Of a stretch of 44,218 nucleotides of DNA, positions 23,515-32,583 are shown piece after piece. The notes under the pieces are model-generated. The model was given only the letters and a program-made list of their open reading frames with translations. It was not told where the DNA came from and made no database searches. Position numbers and translations under genes: made by a program. Origin of the DNA: an uncultured Pseudomonadota bacterium (GTDB taxonomy: Bacteria > Pseudomonadota > Gammaproteobacteria > Burkholderiales > Burkholderiaceae); NCBI GenBank assembly GCA_946480245.1, contig CAMLIZ010000018.1:1-44218 (forward strand), in the 5' to 3' direction. How positions within the stretch are numbered: the stretch's first letter is position 1; the number at the start of each line of letters is the position of its first letter.

Positions 23515-24216
23515 TCAGCGGCTCGCGTCCGGATCGGCGCCCAGCCACTGCTGCGCGTCCTCGTCCACCGGCTCCGGCACGGCGCGTGCCAGCGCCATCC
23601 ACAGGTGGAAGGGCATCTGCATTGCACGCTTGGGCGCCGGGCGCGCCACCTCCAGCACCTGCTCGTGCGCGATCAGCACGCCGTAGGGCGCGGGGATCTC
23701 CTGCGGCTCGGCGATGCCCGCGCGCAGCACGTACCAGCACTGGCTGCTCAGCGCGAGGTAGGCTTGGCCCTTGGCCTCGCGCCGCAGGTCGGCCAGCAGG
23801 TCGGCGCGCCGCACCTTGATCTCGTGCACCACCGGTTCGAGGTAGGCCTCCACGGTGGTGTGACGCACCGAGAACACGTCGGGAATCGCCACATTCCACG
23901 CGTCGCCCACCTTGGCGCGCAGGCTTAAAGCCCGCCAGGCGATGCGGCCGGCGCGCTGCATCTCGCGCGCCACGCGGGCCACCAACGTCTCATGGGCGTC
24001 GCGCGCCGCGCGGTTCTTCTGCAGCGACTGCGCCAGCACCTGGATCCCGGCGTCGGTGACGCGCAGCGTCTCGCGGCCGTGGGCATCGCGCACCCGTTCA
24101 AGCAGACCGGCGGCGAGCAGCTCGACCTCCAGCATGTCGTGGCAGGGCCAGCCTGCGGAGCGGTAGATCTCGCGCAGGCGGCGATGGTGCGGCGTGCGCA
24201 GCAGCGGCTCAGGCAT
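23515..24216 (-). CDS. Unknown protein: possible winged helix plus PD-(D/E)XK nuclease-like domain
   Basis: A 233-residue protein I do not recognise by name. Residues 25-65 look like a winged helix (MLEVELLAAGLLERV then LRVTDAGIQVLA). The later part has D113 in IPDVFSV, E132 and K134 in VVHEIKV, and KGQAYLALSSQCWYVL, in the order and spacing of PD-(D/E)XK nuclease motifs. A nuclease role is an inference from this pattern only. It stands between the thioredoxin-fold operon and a LysR gene. Confidence 0.65.
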   Translation of the reverse strand: MPEPLLRTPHHRRLREIYRSAGWPCHDMLEVELLAAGLLERVRDAHGRETLRVTDAGIQVLAQSLQKNRAARDAHETLVARVAREMQRAGRIAWRALSLRAKVGDAWNVAIPDVFSVRHTTVEAYLEPVVHEIKVRRADLLADLRREAKGQAYLALSSQCWYVLRAGIAEPQEIPAPYGVLIAHEQVLEVARPAPKRAMQMPFHLWMALARAVPEPVDEDAQQWLGADPDASR

Positions 24217-24239
24217 GCCTCAAGCGTAGCGCGCGCGAT

Positions 24240-25208
24240 TCAGGCAGGCGCGGCCTCGCGTCGCTCGCGCAGGCGCCGCTCCTCGGCGACGCACTGCGCC
24301 TCCACCTCCGGCGAAATGGAGAGCTCCGCGCTCAGCGCGTCGAGGAAGACCCGCGTCTTCGTGGGCATCAGCCGCCGGCCCGGAAACACCGCCCATGCGA
24401 CCGACGGCTCGTGCGTCCACGCAGGCAGCACGCGCTGCAGCTCGCCGGTGCGCACATAGGGATCGGCAAAGTAGTTGGCCACCGCCACCACACCGGCACC
24501 CGCGCGCGCCAGCCGCAGCATCAGCTCGGGCGAGTTGGCCATCGTGCGCTGCGTGGGGATGCCGCTCCAGCGCTGCGACTCGCCCAGGCGCAGCGCCCAC
24601 GGCCTCGGCTCGCCGCTGCGCATGCGGCCCAACAGGCCGTGCAGCTGCAGCAATGCCGGCGGCGATTGCGGCTCGCCGTGCACCTGCAGGTACGAAGGCG
24701 CGGCATACAGCCCGGCTGCAAACACCGCCAGCCGGCGCGCCGACAGCTGCGAGTCGTCCGGCAGGCTGCCCATGCGGATCGCGAGGTCGAAGTTCTCGCC
24801 GATCAGGTCCACACGTCGCGGCGAGAGATCCAGCTCCAGCTCGATCGCGGGATGCTCGCGCACGAAGCGCGCCAGCATGCCGGCCAAGGTGAGGCTGGCG
24901 AAGTCGCCCGGCATCGACACCCGCAGCTTGCCGCTCGGCCGCGCCTGCCGGTGCAGCGCCAGCGCAGTGGCCAGCTCCACCTCCTCGGCCACCTGGCGCG
25001 CGTGGTCAAGCACGCTGGTGCCGAACTCGGTGACCGAGAGCTTGCGCGTGGTGCGCTGCAGCAGTCGCTCGCCGAGCTGCCGCTCGAGCTGTGCCACTCG
25101 GCGCGACACGGTGGACTTGGGCAGCCCCACCCGCTCGGCTGCGCGGCTGAAGCTGCCGGCCTCCACCACGCGGGCAAACAGCAGCAGGTCGTTGGGTTCG
25201 ATCGCCAT
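24240..25208 (-). CDS. LysR family transcriptional regulator
   Basis: A 322-residue LysR protein. The N-terminal winged helix (1-60) has VVEAGSFSRAAERVGLPKSTVSRRVAQLE; the substrate-binding domain follows (LRVSMPGDFA, FDLAIRMGSL). It is divergent from azoR-pirin by 111 bases, the classic arrangement for a LysR protein controlling its neighbours, probably in response to a quinone or similar electrophile. Confidence 0.94.
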   Translation of the reverse strand: MAIEPNDLLLFARVVEAGSFSRAAERVGLPKSTVSRRVAQLERQLGERLLQRTTRKLSVTEFGTSVLDHARQVAEEVELATALALHRQARPSGKLRVSMPGDFASLTLAGMLARFVREHPAIELELDLSPRRVDLIGENFDLAIRMGSLPDDSQLSARRLAVFAAGLYAAPSYLQVHGEPQSPPALLQLHGLLGRMRSGEPRPWALRLGESQRWSGIPTQRTMANSPELMLRLARAGAGVVAVANYFADPYVRTGELQRVLPAWTHEPSVAWAVFPGRRLMPTKTRVFLDALSAELSISPEVEAQCVAEERRLRERREAAPA

Positions 25209-25237
25209 GCCGCGCTCCTTTGTCTTGCTGGCGGAAC

Positions 25238-25250
25238 AATGTTATCCATT
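25238..25250. promoter_or_regulatory. Possible LysR operator
   Basis: AATGTTATCCATT is a perfect AATG-N5-CATT inverted repeat in the divergent promoter region between lysR and azoR, embedded in a less perfect GGAA...TTCC frame. It is a candidate binding site by position and symmetry only. Confidence 0.35.
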
Positions 25251-25319
25251 CCACGGGCTTCTGGATCGAGGCTTGGGTCAATACATTGAATCCATCGACG
25301 CAACCCACCGGAGCCCACC

Positions 25320-25955
25320 ATGAACATCCTGCAAGTGAATTCCAGCGCTCGTGCCTTCGAGAACGGGCAGGGCTCGTTTTCCACCCGTCTGGCCGACGAG
25401 CTGGTCGCCGCGTTGCGTGCGGCCGAGCCGCAGGCGCGATTGAGCGTGCGCGACCTCTCCCGCCAGCCGCACCCGGCGCTCGACGAGGCCAAGCTGCAGG
25501 CGCTGTTCACGCCGCCCGCGGCCCGCACGGCCGAACACGCGGCGCGCGTGGCCCTCGACGACGCGCTGATCGCCGAGCTGCAGGCGGCCGACGTGCTGGT
25601 GCTGGCCGTGCCGATGTACAACTTCGGCGTCCCGGCCCAGCTCAAGCACTGGATCGACGCCGTCACCCGCGCACGTGTCACCTTCCAGTACGGCGCCAAC
25701 GGCCCGGAAGGCCTGCTCACCGGCAAGAAGGTGTACGCCATGCTCACGCGCGGCGGCAAGTACCGCGACACCCCGGCCGACAGCCAGGTGCCTTACCTGA
25801 AGACCATCCTGGCGTTCCTCGGCATGAAGGACGTGGAGTTCATCTACGCTGAAGGCTTGAACATGGGCCCCGATGCCGAAGCCGCCGGCCTGGCGGCGGC
25901 ACGCGACGCGATCGCGGCGGCGGCAGGCGCCCGCAACCTGGACACCGTGTCATGA
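25320..25955 (+). CDS. azoR: FMN-dependent NADH:quinone/azo reductase
   Basis: A 211-residue flavodoxin-fold enzyme that reduces quinones and azo dyes with NADH. The N terminus [21 protein letters not shown] binds FMN phosphate, and [17 protein letters not shown] and [10 protein letters not shown] are typical AzoR segments. Length matches the family (about 200). It overlaps pirin by ATGA and is divergent from LysR, so the set looks like an electrophile-detoxification unit. Confidence 0.95.
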   Translation: MNILQVNSSARAFENGQGSFSTRLADELVAALRAAEPQARLSVRDLSRQPHPALDEAKLQALFTPPAARTAEHAARVALDDALIAELQAADVLVLAVPMYNFGVPAQLKHWIDAVTRARVTFQYGANGPEGLLTGKKVYAMLTRGGKYRDTPADSQVPYLKTILAFLGMKDVEFIYAEGLNMGPDAEAAGLAAARDAIAAAAGARNLDTVS

Positions 25956-26806
25956 CCACCCTCACCCAGACCCGCACCGTCGAACGCCTGGTGGCCGGCC
26001 AGGCCACCAGCGACGGCGCCGGCGTCAAGCTCACCCGCGTGCTCACGCAGCCGCTGCAGCGCCGGCTCGACCCGTTCCTGATGCTCGACGCCTTCGGCAC
26101 CGATCGCGCCGAGGACTACATCGCCGGCTTTCCCGACCACCCGCACCGCGGCTTCGAGACCGTGACTTACATGATCGCCGGCCGCATGCGCCATCGCGAC
26201 AGCGCCGGCCACGAGGGCGTGCTGAGCAACGGCGGCGTGCAGTGGATGACCGCCGGCCGCGGCGTGATCCACAGCGAGCTGCCCGAACAGGATGACGGCC
26301 GGATGGAGGGCTTCCAGCTCTGGCTCAACCTGCCTGCGCGCGACAAGATGCGCGACCCCTGGTACCGCGACATCCCGGCCGGCGAGATCCCCGAACTCAC
26401 GCTGCCGGGCGCCCGCGTGCGCGTGATTGCCGGCGAAAGCCATGGCGTGCGCGGCGCTGTGCAGCGCGACCATACCGAGCCGCTGTACCTCGACCTGCAC
26501 CTGGAGCCCGGCGCTCGCTTCGAGCAGCCGGTGCCGAGCGCGCACAACGCGTTCGTCTACGTCTACCGCGGCGGCCTGCGCATCGGTGACACCGAGGTGC
26601 CGCTGCAGCGCATGGCCATCCTCGCCAACACGCCGGGCAGCGAGGGCGTGGCGCTGCAGGCCGGCGACGCGCCCACGCGCGCGCTGCTGATCGCCGGGCG
26701 GCCGCTGAACGAGCCGATTGCGCAGTACGGCCCGTTCGTGATGAACACGAACGAGGAGATCTTCAAGGCCGTGCAGGACTTCCGCGAAGGACGCTTCGCC
26801 GCCTGA
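25952..26806 (+). CDS. Pirin family protein
   Basis: A 284-residue bicupin. The metal ligands of pirin are visible as H63, H65, H107 and E109 ([11 protein letters not shown] and GRGVIHSE), followed by the pirin C-terminal domain ([15 protein letters not shown]). Bacterial pirins include quercetin 2,3-dioxygenase activity in E. coli YhhW; the role here is unproven. Its ATG at 25952 overlaps the azoR TGA, so the two are coupled. Confidence 0.94.
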   Translation: MTTLTQTRTVERLVAGQATSDGAGVKLTRVLTQPLQRRLDPFLMLDAFGTDRAEDYIAGFPDHPHRGFETVTYMIAGRMRHRDSAGHEGVLSNGGVQWMTAGRGVIHSELPEQDDGRMEGFQLWLNLPARDKMRDPWYRDIPAGEIPELTLPGARVRVIAGESHGVRGAVQRDHTEPLYLDLHLEPGARFEQPVPSAHNAFVYVYRGGLRIGDTEVPLQRMAILANTPGSEGVALQAGDAPTRALLIAGRPLNEPIAQYGPFVMNTNEEIFKAVQDFREGRFAA

Positions 26807-26836
26807 GGTGCGCAGCGGGAACACCGCTTGCACTGC

Positions 26837-26873
26837 GAGGGCAACATGGACTCCGGGATCGAAAGTTGCCCTC
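26837..26873 (+). repeat. 9-bp inverted repeat across the phospholipase D start
   Basis: GAGGGCAAC (26837-26845) and GTTGCCCTC (26865-26873) are perfect complements with a 19-base loop. The 3' arm contains the TTG start codon at 26866. No T tract follows. It may limit translation initiation or reduce read-through from pirin. Confidence 0.45.
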
Positions 26874-28419
26874 TCCACAGGCCCTTGCCTGGCCGCGCTG
26901 GTTGCGCAGTACGCTGCTGCTGGTCGGCGTGATGCAGGCGCTCACCGCCTGCGCCACCTTGCCCGCCCCGGCCGCGCGGCCGACCTCGCATGCCATCGAC
27001 GATGCGCAGCACACGGCGCTGGGCCAGCGCGTGGCGGCCGTGCAGCCCAACCCGCGCTGGTCGGGATTTCGCATCGTCGCCGCGGGCACCGACGCGCTGG
27101 CCGTGCTGATGACGCTGGCTGACCAGGCCCAGCGCACGCTGGACCTGCAGTACTACCTGGTGCACGACGAGCCGAGCACCCGTGCCCTGCTGCAGCACGT
27201 GCGCGCCGCCGCCGATCGCGGCGTGCGCGTGCGCCTGCTGGTGGACGACATGCACACGGCCGGCAACGACGATGCGCTGCGTCGCCTCACCGAGCATCCG
27301 CACATCGAGGTGCGCCTGTACAACCCGCTGCCCGCCGGGCGCTTCTCCACCGTCACCAAGGTGCTGGGCTCGCTGACCGACATCGACCGCATCAACCGGC
27401 GCATGCACAACAAGATGTTCGTGGCCGACAACGCGCTCGCGTTCACCGGCGGGCGCAACCTCGGCGACGCCTACTTCCTGCAAAGCGACAAGGCCAACTT
27501 CGTCGACATGGACCTGCTGGTGGCCGGCCCCGCCGTGCGTGCGCTGTCGCGCAGCTTCGACCGCTACTGGAACAGCCCGCTCGCCTACCCGGTGAGCGCG
27601 CTGGTGCCGCGCGCCGGCGCACCGGCGCTGCCGGCGGCGCAGGCCGCAGAGCCGGTCACCCTGGGGCTGCCGGCCGAGGCCGCAGCGCGGGAGATCGCAC
27701 CGCACGGCGCGATGCGCCTGCAGTGGGCACCGGCACGCCTGCTCGCCGACGACCCGGCCAAGATCGAGACCGAAGGCGCGGCACCGCCCGAGGACACGAT
27801 GTTCGACGACGTGCGCTCGCTGCTGAACTCGGCGCAGCACGAGGTGGTGATCATCACGCCCTACCTCGTGCCGGGCGCAGACGGGCTGGCGCTGCTGCAG
27901 GCGCTGCGCCGGCGCGGCGTGCAGGTGCGCATCCTCACCAGCTCGCTCGCCGCCACCGACGCGCCCGTGGTGCACGTCGGTTATGCGCGCTACCGCACGC
28001 CGATGCTGGCTGCCGGCATCCAGCTGTACGAGCTGCGCCCGCGCATCGGCGACTCGACCCGGCGCTTCGGCGCCTTCGGGCAGAGCCGGGCACGCCTGCA
28101 CGCCAAGGCGCTGGAGGTGGACGGGCGCTACCTGCTGATCGGCTCGATGAACCTGGACCTGCGCTCGATGAATCTCAACAGCGAGATCGGCTTGCTGATC
28201 AAGAGCCCCGTGCTCGCGCAGCAGCTGCGCCAGGTGTTCGAAGAGGTCACCGCCAGCAGCAGCTACCGGGTGCAACTGGTGCCGGGCGGCGGGCTGCGCT
28301 GGGTGGCGCACCGGCCCGATGGGCGTGAGCTGGTGGACGACACGGAGCCCGAGTCCAGCCTGTGGCGCCGCATCGGCTTCCACCTGCTCGCACCGTTCGC
28401 GCCGGAACAGATGCTGTAG
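26866..28419 (+). CDS. Phospholipase D family lipoprotein (cardiolipin synthase-like)
   Basis: A 517-residue protein with two HKD motifs: H181-K183-D188 (HNKMFVADNALAFTGGRN) and H412-K414-D419 (HAKALEVDGRYLLIGSMN). These make the phosphodiesterase active site of the PLD superfamily. The N terminus has a hydrophobic stretch and lipobox LTAC with Cys29, so it is probably a membrane-anchored lipoprotein. Cardiolipin synthase or another phospholipid transphosphatidylase is likely. The start is uncertain: TTG at 26866 is the first usable codon and gives a sensible signal peptide, but no clear ribosome site precedes it. Confidence 0.88.
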   Translation: MPSPQALAWPRWLRSTLLLVGVMQALTACATLPAPAARPTSHAIDDAQHTALGQRVAAVQPNPRWSGFRIVAAGTDALAVLMTLADQAQRTLDLQYYLVHDEPSTRALLQHVRAAADRGVRVRLLVDDMHTAGNDDALRRLTEHPHIEVRLYNPLPAGRFSTVTKVLGSLTDIDRINRRMHNKMFVADNALAFTGGRNLGDAYFLQSDKANFVDMDLLVAGPAVRALSRSFDRYWNSPLAYPVSALVPRAGAPALPAAQAAEPVTLGLPAEAAAREIAPHGAMRLQWAPARLLADDPAKIETEGAAPPEDTMFDDVRSLLNSAQHEVVIITPYLVPGADGLALLQALRRRGVQVRILTSSLAATDAPVVHVGYARYRTPMLAAGIQLYELRPRIGDSTRRFGAFGQSRARLHAKALEVDGRYLLIGSMNLDLRSMNLNSEIGLLIKSPVLAQQLRQVFEEVTASSSYRVQLVPGGGLRWVAHRPDGRELVDDTEPESSLWRRIGFHLLAPFAPEQML

Positions 28420-28442
28420 CGCCGTTCGCTACAGTCGCGCCC

Positions 28443-29105
28443 ATGCTCGACGTCGGTTCCCCGCATGGCTGGCGCCTGCTCACCCGCCTGGGCGAGGCGC
28501 AGATCCTGCTGCCCGCGCTGCTGGTGCTGGTCGGCTGGTACCTGCTGCGCCATCGCGACGGCCGCGTCGCGGCGGCCTGGCTGCTCGGCGTGGGCGGCGC
28601 GACGTTGCTGACCACGATCACCAAGGTGGCCTTCCTCGGCTGGGGCATCGGCAGCGCCGCGTTCGACTTCACCGGCATCTCGGGCCACGCGATGTTCGCG
28701 TCCGCCGTGCTGCCGCTGCTGGTGGCGGGCTTCGCGTCCACCGCGCCGTCGCAGGTGCGACGCGCTGCGCTCGTGCTGGCCTACCTGCTGGCCGCGGTGG
28801 TGGCGTATTCGCGCCTCGTGGTGCGCGCGCATTCCGGCTCGGAGGCGCTGGCCGGGCTTGCGCTCGGCACCTTGGCCAGCGCGCTCGCGTTGCGCTCGGC
28901 GGCCGCGCCGCGCAGCCATGCGCCCAAGGCACTGCTGCTGGCGCTGGCCGCATGGGTGTCGGTGGCCACGGCCGGTGCGCCGCCGTCGCCCACGCATGGC
29001 TACGTGGTGCGGCTGTCGCTGGCGCTGTCGGGCCGCAGCCAGCCCTACACGCGGGCCATGCTGCTGCAACGCTCGCGTGCCGCGCAGCAGCTCACGCAAG
29101 ACTGA
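28443..29105 (+). CDS. PAP2-type phosphatase, membrane protein
   Basis: A 220-residue membrane protein with about five helices. The phosphatase motifs are GISGHAMF (S80-G81-H82) and SRLVVRAHSGSE (123-134), corresponding to the second and third PAP2 signatures (His82 and His130 catalytic; Glu replaces the usual final Asp). The first KX6RP motif is not clear. It follows the PLD gene by 23 bases, so the two may act together on membrane phospholipids. Confidence 0.83.
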   Translation: MLDVGSPHGWRLLTRLGEAQILLPALLVLVGWYLLRHRDGRVAAAWLLGVGGATLLTTITKVAFLGWGIGSAAFDFTGISGHAMFASAVLPLLVAGFASTAPSQVRRAALVLAYLLAAVVAYSRLVVRAHSGSEALAGLALGTLASALALRSAAAPRSHAPKALLLALAAWVSVATAGAPPSPTHGYVVRLSLALSGRSQPYTRAMLLQRSRAAQQLTQD

Positions 29106-29160
29106 GCAGACGCACCAGCACGGGTGCGCCAGCGGGCACCTCCGTTGCCGCGGCCGCTGC

Positions 29161-29820
29161 ATGCGCAGCCATCCACGCCCTTCCGACCCGGCCCGCGTGC
29201 TGCCGATCGCCGCGCAGCCGCAGGCGGCGCGCACGCTGGACAGCGTGGCCGAGCAGGCCGCCGCCTGTCGCGAATGCCCGATCGGCTTCATCGGCACGCA
29301 GACCGTGTGGGGCGAAGGACCGGTCGGCGCACCGCTGATGCTGGTGGGCGAGCAGCCCGGCGACCACGAGGACCAGCAGGGACGCCCGTTCGTCGGCCCC
29401 GCCGGGTTGCTGCTCGAGCGCGCGCTGGCTGCATTGCATTGGCCGCGCGAGCGGCTGTACGTGACCAACGCGGTCAAGCACTTCAAGTTCGAAATGCGCG
29501 GCAAGCGGCGCATGCACAAGACGCCCGCGCAGCGCGAGGTGGAGGCCTGCAACCGCTGGCTGCAAAGCGAGGTCGCGCTGGTGCAGCCGAAGGCCCTGGT
29601 GGCGCTGGGCGCCACCGCGGCGCGCGGGCTCCCCCGCCCCCCGGGGCCGGGGGTGCGCGCCCGCCGCCCAAGGCCTCCGCCCCCAACCCACGGGCGGCCG
29701 GGGGTGGGGGCACTGCACCCTTCGGCGCTGCTGCGGCTGCGCGCAGAGGATCGGGACGAGGCCTTCGCCGCCTGGCTGCACGACCTGCAGCAGGCGGCGC
29801 GCTACCTCAAGGCGGATTGA
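29161..29820 (+). CDS. udgX: UdgX family uracil-DNA binding protein
   Basis: A 219-residue protein of the uracil-DNA glycosylase superfamily. GEQPGDHED (63-71), the UdgX insertion RGKRRMHKTP (KRRMH 115-119, where mycobacterial UdgX has KRRIH and its His forms a covalent bond with the excised uracil), and HPSALLR (186-192) identify UdgX. Cys36, Cys39 and Cys130 may be Fe-S ligands. Between GATAARGL and HPS the sequence becomes an Arg/Pro/Gly string encoded by C and G runs and is shorter than in relatives, so part of this gene may be misread. The ATG at 29161 lacks a good ribosome site. Confidence 0.87.
   Translation: MRSHPRPSDPARVLPIAAQPQAARTLDSVAEQAAACRECPIGFIGTQTVWGEGPVGAPLMLVGEQPGDHEDQQGRPFVGPAGLLLERALAALHWPRERLYVTNAVKHFKFEMRGKRRMHKTPAQREVEACNRWLQSEVALVQPKALVALGATAARGLPRPPGPGVRARRPRPPPPTHGRPGVGALHPSALLRLRAEDRDEAFAAWLHDLQQAARYLKAD
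29629..29715 (+). other. Anomalous C/G-homopolymer patch inside udgX
   Basis: About 85 bases, nearly all C and G with repeated runs of five or six, translate to Arg/Pro/Gly instead of the expected beta-strand segment. The frame is intact on both sides. This looks more like sequencing or assembly error, or compensating indels, than a real domain. Confidence 0.5.
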
Positions 29821-29851
29821 GCGCCCTGCGTGCGCGCTCCGACAGGCGCAG

Positions 29852-30697
29852 TCAGGCGACGAGCCGGCCCACCGTGGCCGCCACGCCCGCGGTGGCGCGT
29901 GCGGCGAGGCCGAGCGGCGTGTTCGCCGCGTCGCGCGGGTCGCGCCAGGGCTGCCATGCCTGTTCGGGTTGGTTCAGCCGGTCGGCCACCACATGCCACA
30001 CCTGCGGGTGCCACACCAGCCCGATGTGGCTCGCTTCCACCTCCACGTTCTGCGCCCGCGGGTGGTCGCACGGATCCTGGCAGGCCTGCCAGGCCACGAT
30101 GCCGTCGCTGCAGCTGTAGATGGAGGTGGTGGGCACCGGCGGTGTGCGGCGCAGTCGCTGCGCCAGCTCGGGGTCGATGTGCGCCGCCTGGCCGCTCACC
30201 ACGCGGTACAGCCAGCCCACGTTGGTGGCGTCGGCGTCGCCGGCGAATGGGCTGCCCAGCGTGATCACCTGGCGCACCGCGCCGGGCTGCAGCCGAGCGA
30301 TCTCGCGCGCATAGATGCCGCCCAGGCTCCAGCCGATCAGGCTGACGCCGCGCCCGTGGCGGTCGGCGAGCACGGCCACCTCGCGCGCCAGCTCGGCGAT
30401 CCAGGCATCGACGTCGCCGTCGGGCCCGATGTTGAAGCCGCGGCCCCAGTCGCTGGCCGCATAGCCCAGGTCCTCGCACAAGGTGCAAAGCGGCGCCAGG
30501 CAGGTGCGGTCGGCGGCGAGGCCGGGAAACAGCACCACGGGATGGCCGTCGCCTGCGGGCAGGGCGCTGCGGTCCATCAGCCGGGTGCCGAAGAATTCGA
30601 GCGCCGCACGCACCGGCTCCAGGCCGAGCAACGCGAGCGAAGGCGCCGGGTAGTCGACCATCGGGGTTCGAGCCGGTGTCATTGCGGCGGGGTTCAT
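29852..30697 (-). CDS. Alpha/beta hydrolase, lipase/esterase-like
   Basis: A 281-residue hydrolase. VVLFPGLAADRTCLAPL, nucleophile Ser124 in GWSLGG, a likely acid in SCSDGIVAW and His in EASHIGLVW fit a PGAP1/lipase-like serine hydrolase. No signal peptide is evident. It lies six bases after the YeaQ-like gene on the same strand, so they are probably co-transcribed. The substrate is unknown. Confidence 0.85.
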   Translation of the reverse strand: MNPAAMTPARTPMVDYPAPSLALLGLEPVRAALEFFGTRLMDRSALPAGDGHPVVLFPGLAADRTCLAPLCTLCEDLGYAASDWGRGFNIGPDGDVDAWIAELAREVAVLADRHGRGVSLIGWSLGGIYAREIARLQPGAVRQVITLGSPFAGDADATNVGWLYRVVSGQAAHIDPELAQRLRRTPPVPTTSIYSCSDGIVAWQACQDPCDHPRAQNVEVEASHIGLVWHPQVWHVVADRLNQPEQAWQPWRDPRDAANTPLGLAARATAGVAATVGRLVA

Positions 30698-30703
30698 GCG
30701 ACG

Positions 30704-30973
30704 TCAGCGCACGCTGCCGCGCCGCACCAGGTTCACGATCGCCAGCAGGATCACGGCGCCCAGCAGCGAGACCAGCAGGCCTGGCAAGCTGAAGTCGTTG
30801 CTGTTGATCGTGCCGGTGCCGAACATCGGTGCCAGCAGCCAGCCGCCGAGCAGCGCGCCGATGATGCCGACCACGACATTGAGGATCACGCCCTGCTGGG
30901 CATCCGTGCGCATGATCATGCTGGCGATCCAGCCGACCAGACCACCGACGACGAGCCAAATGATGAGGTTCAT
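30704..30973 (-). CDS. GlsB/YeaQ/YmgE family stress-response membrane protein
   Basis: An 89-residue protein of three hydrophobic helices with Gly-rich repeats (LIIWLVVGGLVGWIASMIM, VVVGIIGALLGGWL, and a third near the end), the 'transglycosylase-associated' family. The name is historical and no enzymatic role is established. The ATG at 30973 has AGGAGACTGG upstream. It leads into the hydrolase gene. Confidence 0.9.
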   Translation of the reverse strand: MNLIIWLVVGGLVGWIASMIMRTDAQQGVILNVVVGIIGALLGGWLLAPMFGTGTINSNDFSLPGLLVSLLGAVILLAIVNLVRRGSVR

Positions 30974-31180
30974 TCCAGTCTCCTGTGCAAAACAAGGGTC
31001 ACTTCCATGGGGACCTGCAGTCGCATTCGGACGAACGTGAATGCAGGGACTCAGGGGCATATGGTGGCCAGCGGTGCTCGCAGCGCCAATTCCCGAACGG
31101 CTTCGCGCGATGTCAGCGTGGGCTGACTCGCCTGCAAGGCCCGCGCTACACCCGTTACACCTGGGGTGCGCGCGGCAGCC

Positions 31181-31765
31181 TCAGACGCCCGCCTTGGCCA
31201 GGATCACCAGCGACACGCCACGCGCCGGCAGCGCGGCCTCGGCGTTCTGATACGAGTGCGGCAGGTTGCCCGGAAAGGCCAGCACGTCGCCGGTGTCCAG
31301 TGCATAGCGGTCGCCGGCCACGAACAGGTTCACGCGCCCTTCCAGGCAGGTGAAGAACTCGCGCGTGCCGGGCAGGTGCGGCGTGCCGCCCATCACCGCG
31401 CCGGGCGCGAAATCCATCAGCGAGCACATCTGGTCGGGCACCGGCTCGGGCACCAGCGGGCGCTCGGTGATGCCGCGGCCGCGCTGGTGCAGCCCCACGT
31501 CGTCGGCGCTCCAGCGGCGCACCTTGGCGCGCGGCGAGGCCAGCAGCTCGTCGATCGGCACGCCCAGCGCACCGGCCACCTTGACCAGCACGGCGAGCGA
31601 CGGGTTGGCGTCGCCCGACTCGAGGTTGGCGATCGTCGAGCGCGGCACGGCCGCAGCGGCGGCCAGCCCGTCCTGCGTGAGGCGGCGCGCATGGCGCAGG
31701 CTGGCGAGGTTGCGCGCCAGGTGCGCACCGACGCGGTCGGCGTCGGCAAAGGCTTCGTCGGTCAT
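31181..31765 (-). CDS. XRE-family regulator with C-terminal cupin sensor
   Basis: A 194-residue transcription factor: HTH_3 (about 20-70, LTQDGLAAAAAVPRSTIANLESGDANPS) and a cupin domain (about 90-190, TREFFTCLEGRVNLFVAGDRYALDTGDVLAFPGNLPHSY split across it). Such MqsA/PuuR-like proteins sense small metabolites. The ATG at 31765 is preferred over an upstream TTG. It is divergent from the SDR/QueA-like pair by 104 bases and probably controls it. Confidence 0.9.
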   Translation of the reverse strand: MTDEAFADADRVGAHLARNLASLRHARRLTQDGLAAAAAVPRSTIANLESGDANPSLAVLVKVAGALGVPIDELLASPRAKVRRWSADDVGLHQRGRGITERPLVPEPVPDQMCSLMDFAPGAVMGGTPHLPGTREFFTCLEGRVNLFVAGDRYALDTGDVLAFPGNLPHSYQNAEAALPARGVSLVILAKAGV

Positions 31766-31869
31766 CGAGGGTCCAGCGGGCTGACGTTCTGCCAAGCGGT
31801 TGGACAGCGCGCTGTGAGCTTGCGCGCGCCGTTCCTAAGCTGCGGTCCATCGACGACAAGGAGCATTCG

Positions 31870-32583
31870 ATGAACGGCGACAGAGCATATTCCGAAGGCG
31901 CACTGCGCGTGGCGATCACCGGCGGCACGTCGGGGCTGGGCCTCGCGCTGGCACAGGCCTGGCATGCCCGCGGCGCGCGCGTGGCCCTCGTGGCGCGCGA
32001 TGCGGCGCGCGTGGCCCGCACGGCGGCGCAGCTGCCCGGCAGCGTGGGCATTGCCGGCGACGTGGCCGACAAGGCGCAGATCCACCGCATCGCACTGCAG
32101 GTGAGCGGCGCCCTGGGCGGGCTCGACGTGCTGGTGAACAACGCCTCCAGCCTCGGCCCCGTGCCGCTGCGGCTGCTGGCCGACACCGAGTGCGAGGCGC
32201 TCGAGGCCGCGCTCGCCACCAACCTGCTGGGGCCGTTCCGCCTCACGAAGGCGCTGCTCGGCGCCTTGAGCGCGGCGGCGCGCGAAGGTCGCGGCGCCGT
32301 GGTGCTCAACATCTCCAGCGACGCCGCGCTGCAGCCCTACGCGACCTGGGGTGCCTATGGCGCCAGCAAGGCCGCGCTGCATCACCTGAGCCGCATCTGG
32401 GCCGAGGAGCTGCGCGACGAAGGCGTGCGCGTGCTCAGCCTGGACCCGGGCGACATGGACACGCCGCTGCACGCCGCCGCGGTGCCCGACGCCGATCCCG
32501 CCACGCTGAAGCGCCCCGCCGAAGCAGCGCGCGAGCTGATCGCCGCCATCGATGCGGCATTGCCGCAAGGAGCCGAACGATGA
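31870..32583 (+). CDS. Short-chain dehydrogenase/reductase
   Basis: A 237-residue classical SDR: TGGTSGLG (17-24) for NAD(P), NNASS, catalytic Ser150, Tyr163 and Lys167 (YGASK), and LDPGDMDTPL. The oxidised substrate cannot be read. AAGGAG precedes the start. Its stop overlaps the start of the QueA-like gene (ATGA), an unusual but tight pairing. Confidence 0.94.
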   Translation: MNGDRAYSEGALRVAITGGTSGLGLALAQAWHARGARVALVARDAARVARTAAQLPGSVGIAGDVADKAQIHRIALQVSGALGGLDVLVNNASSLGPVPLRLLADTECEALEAALATNLLGPFRLTKALLGALSAAAREGRGAVVLNISSDAALQPYATWGAYGASKAALHHLSRIWAEELRDEGVRVLSLDPGDMDTPLHAAAVPDADPATLKRPAEAARELIAAIDAALPQGAER

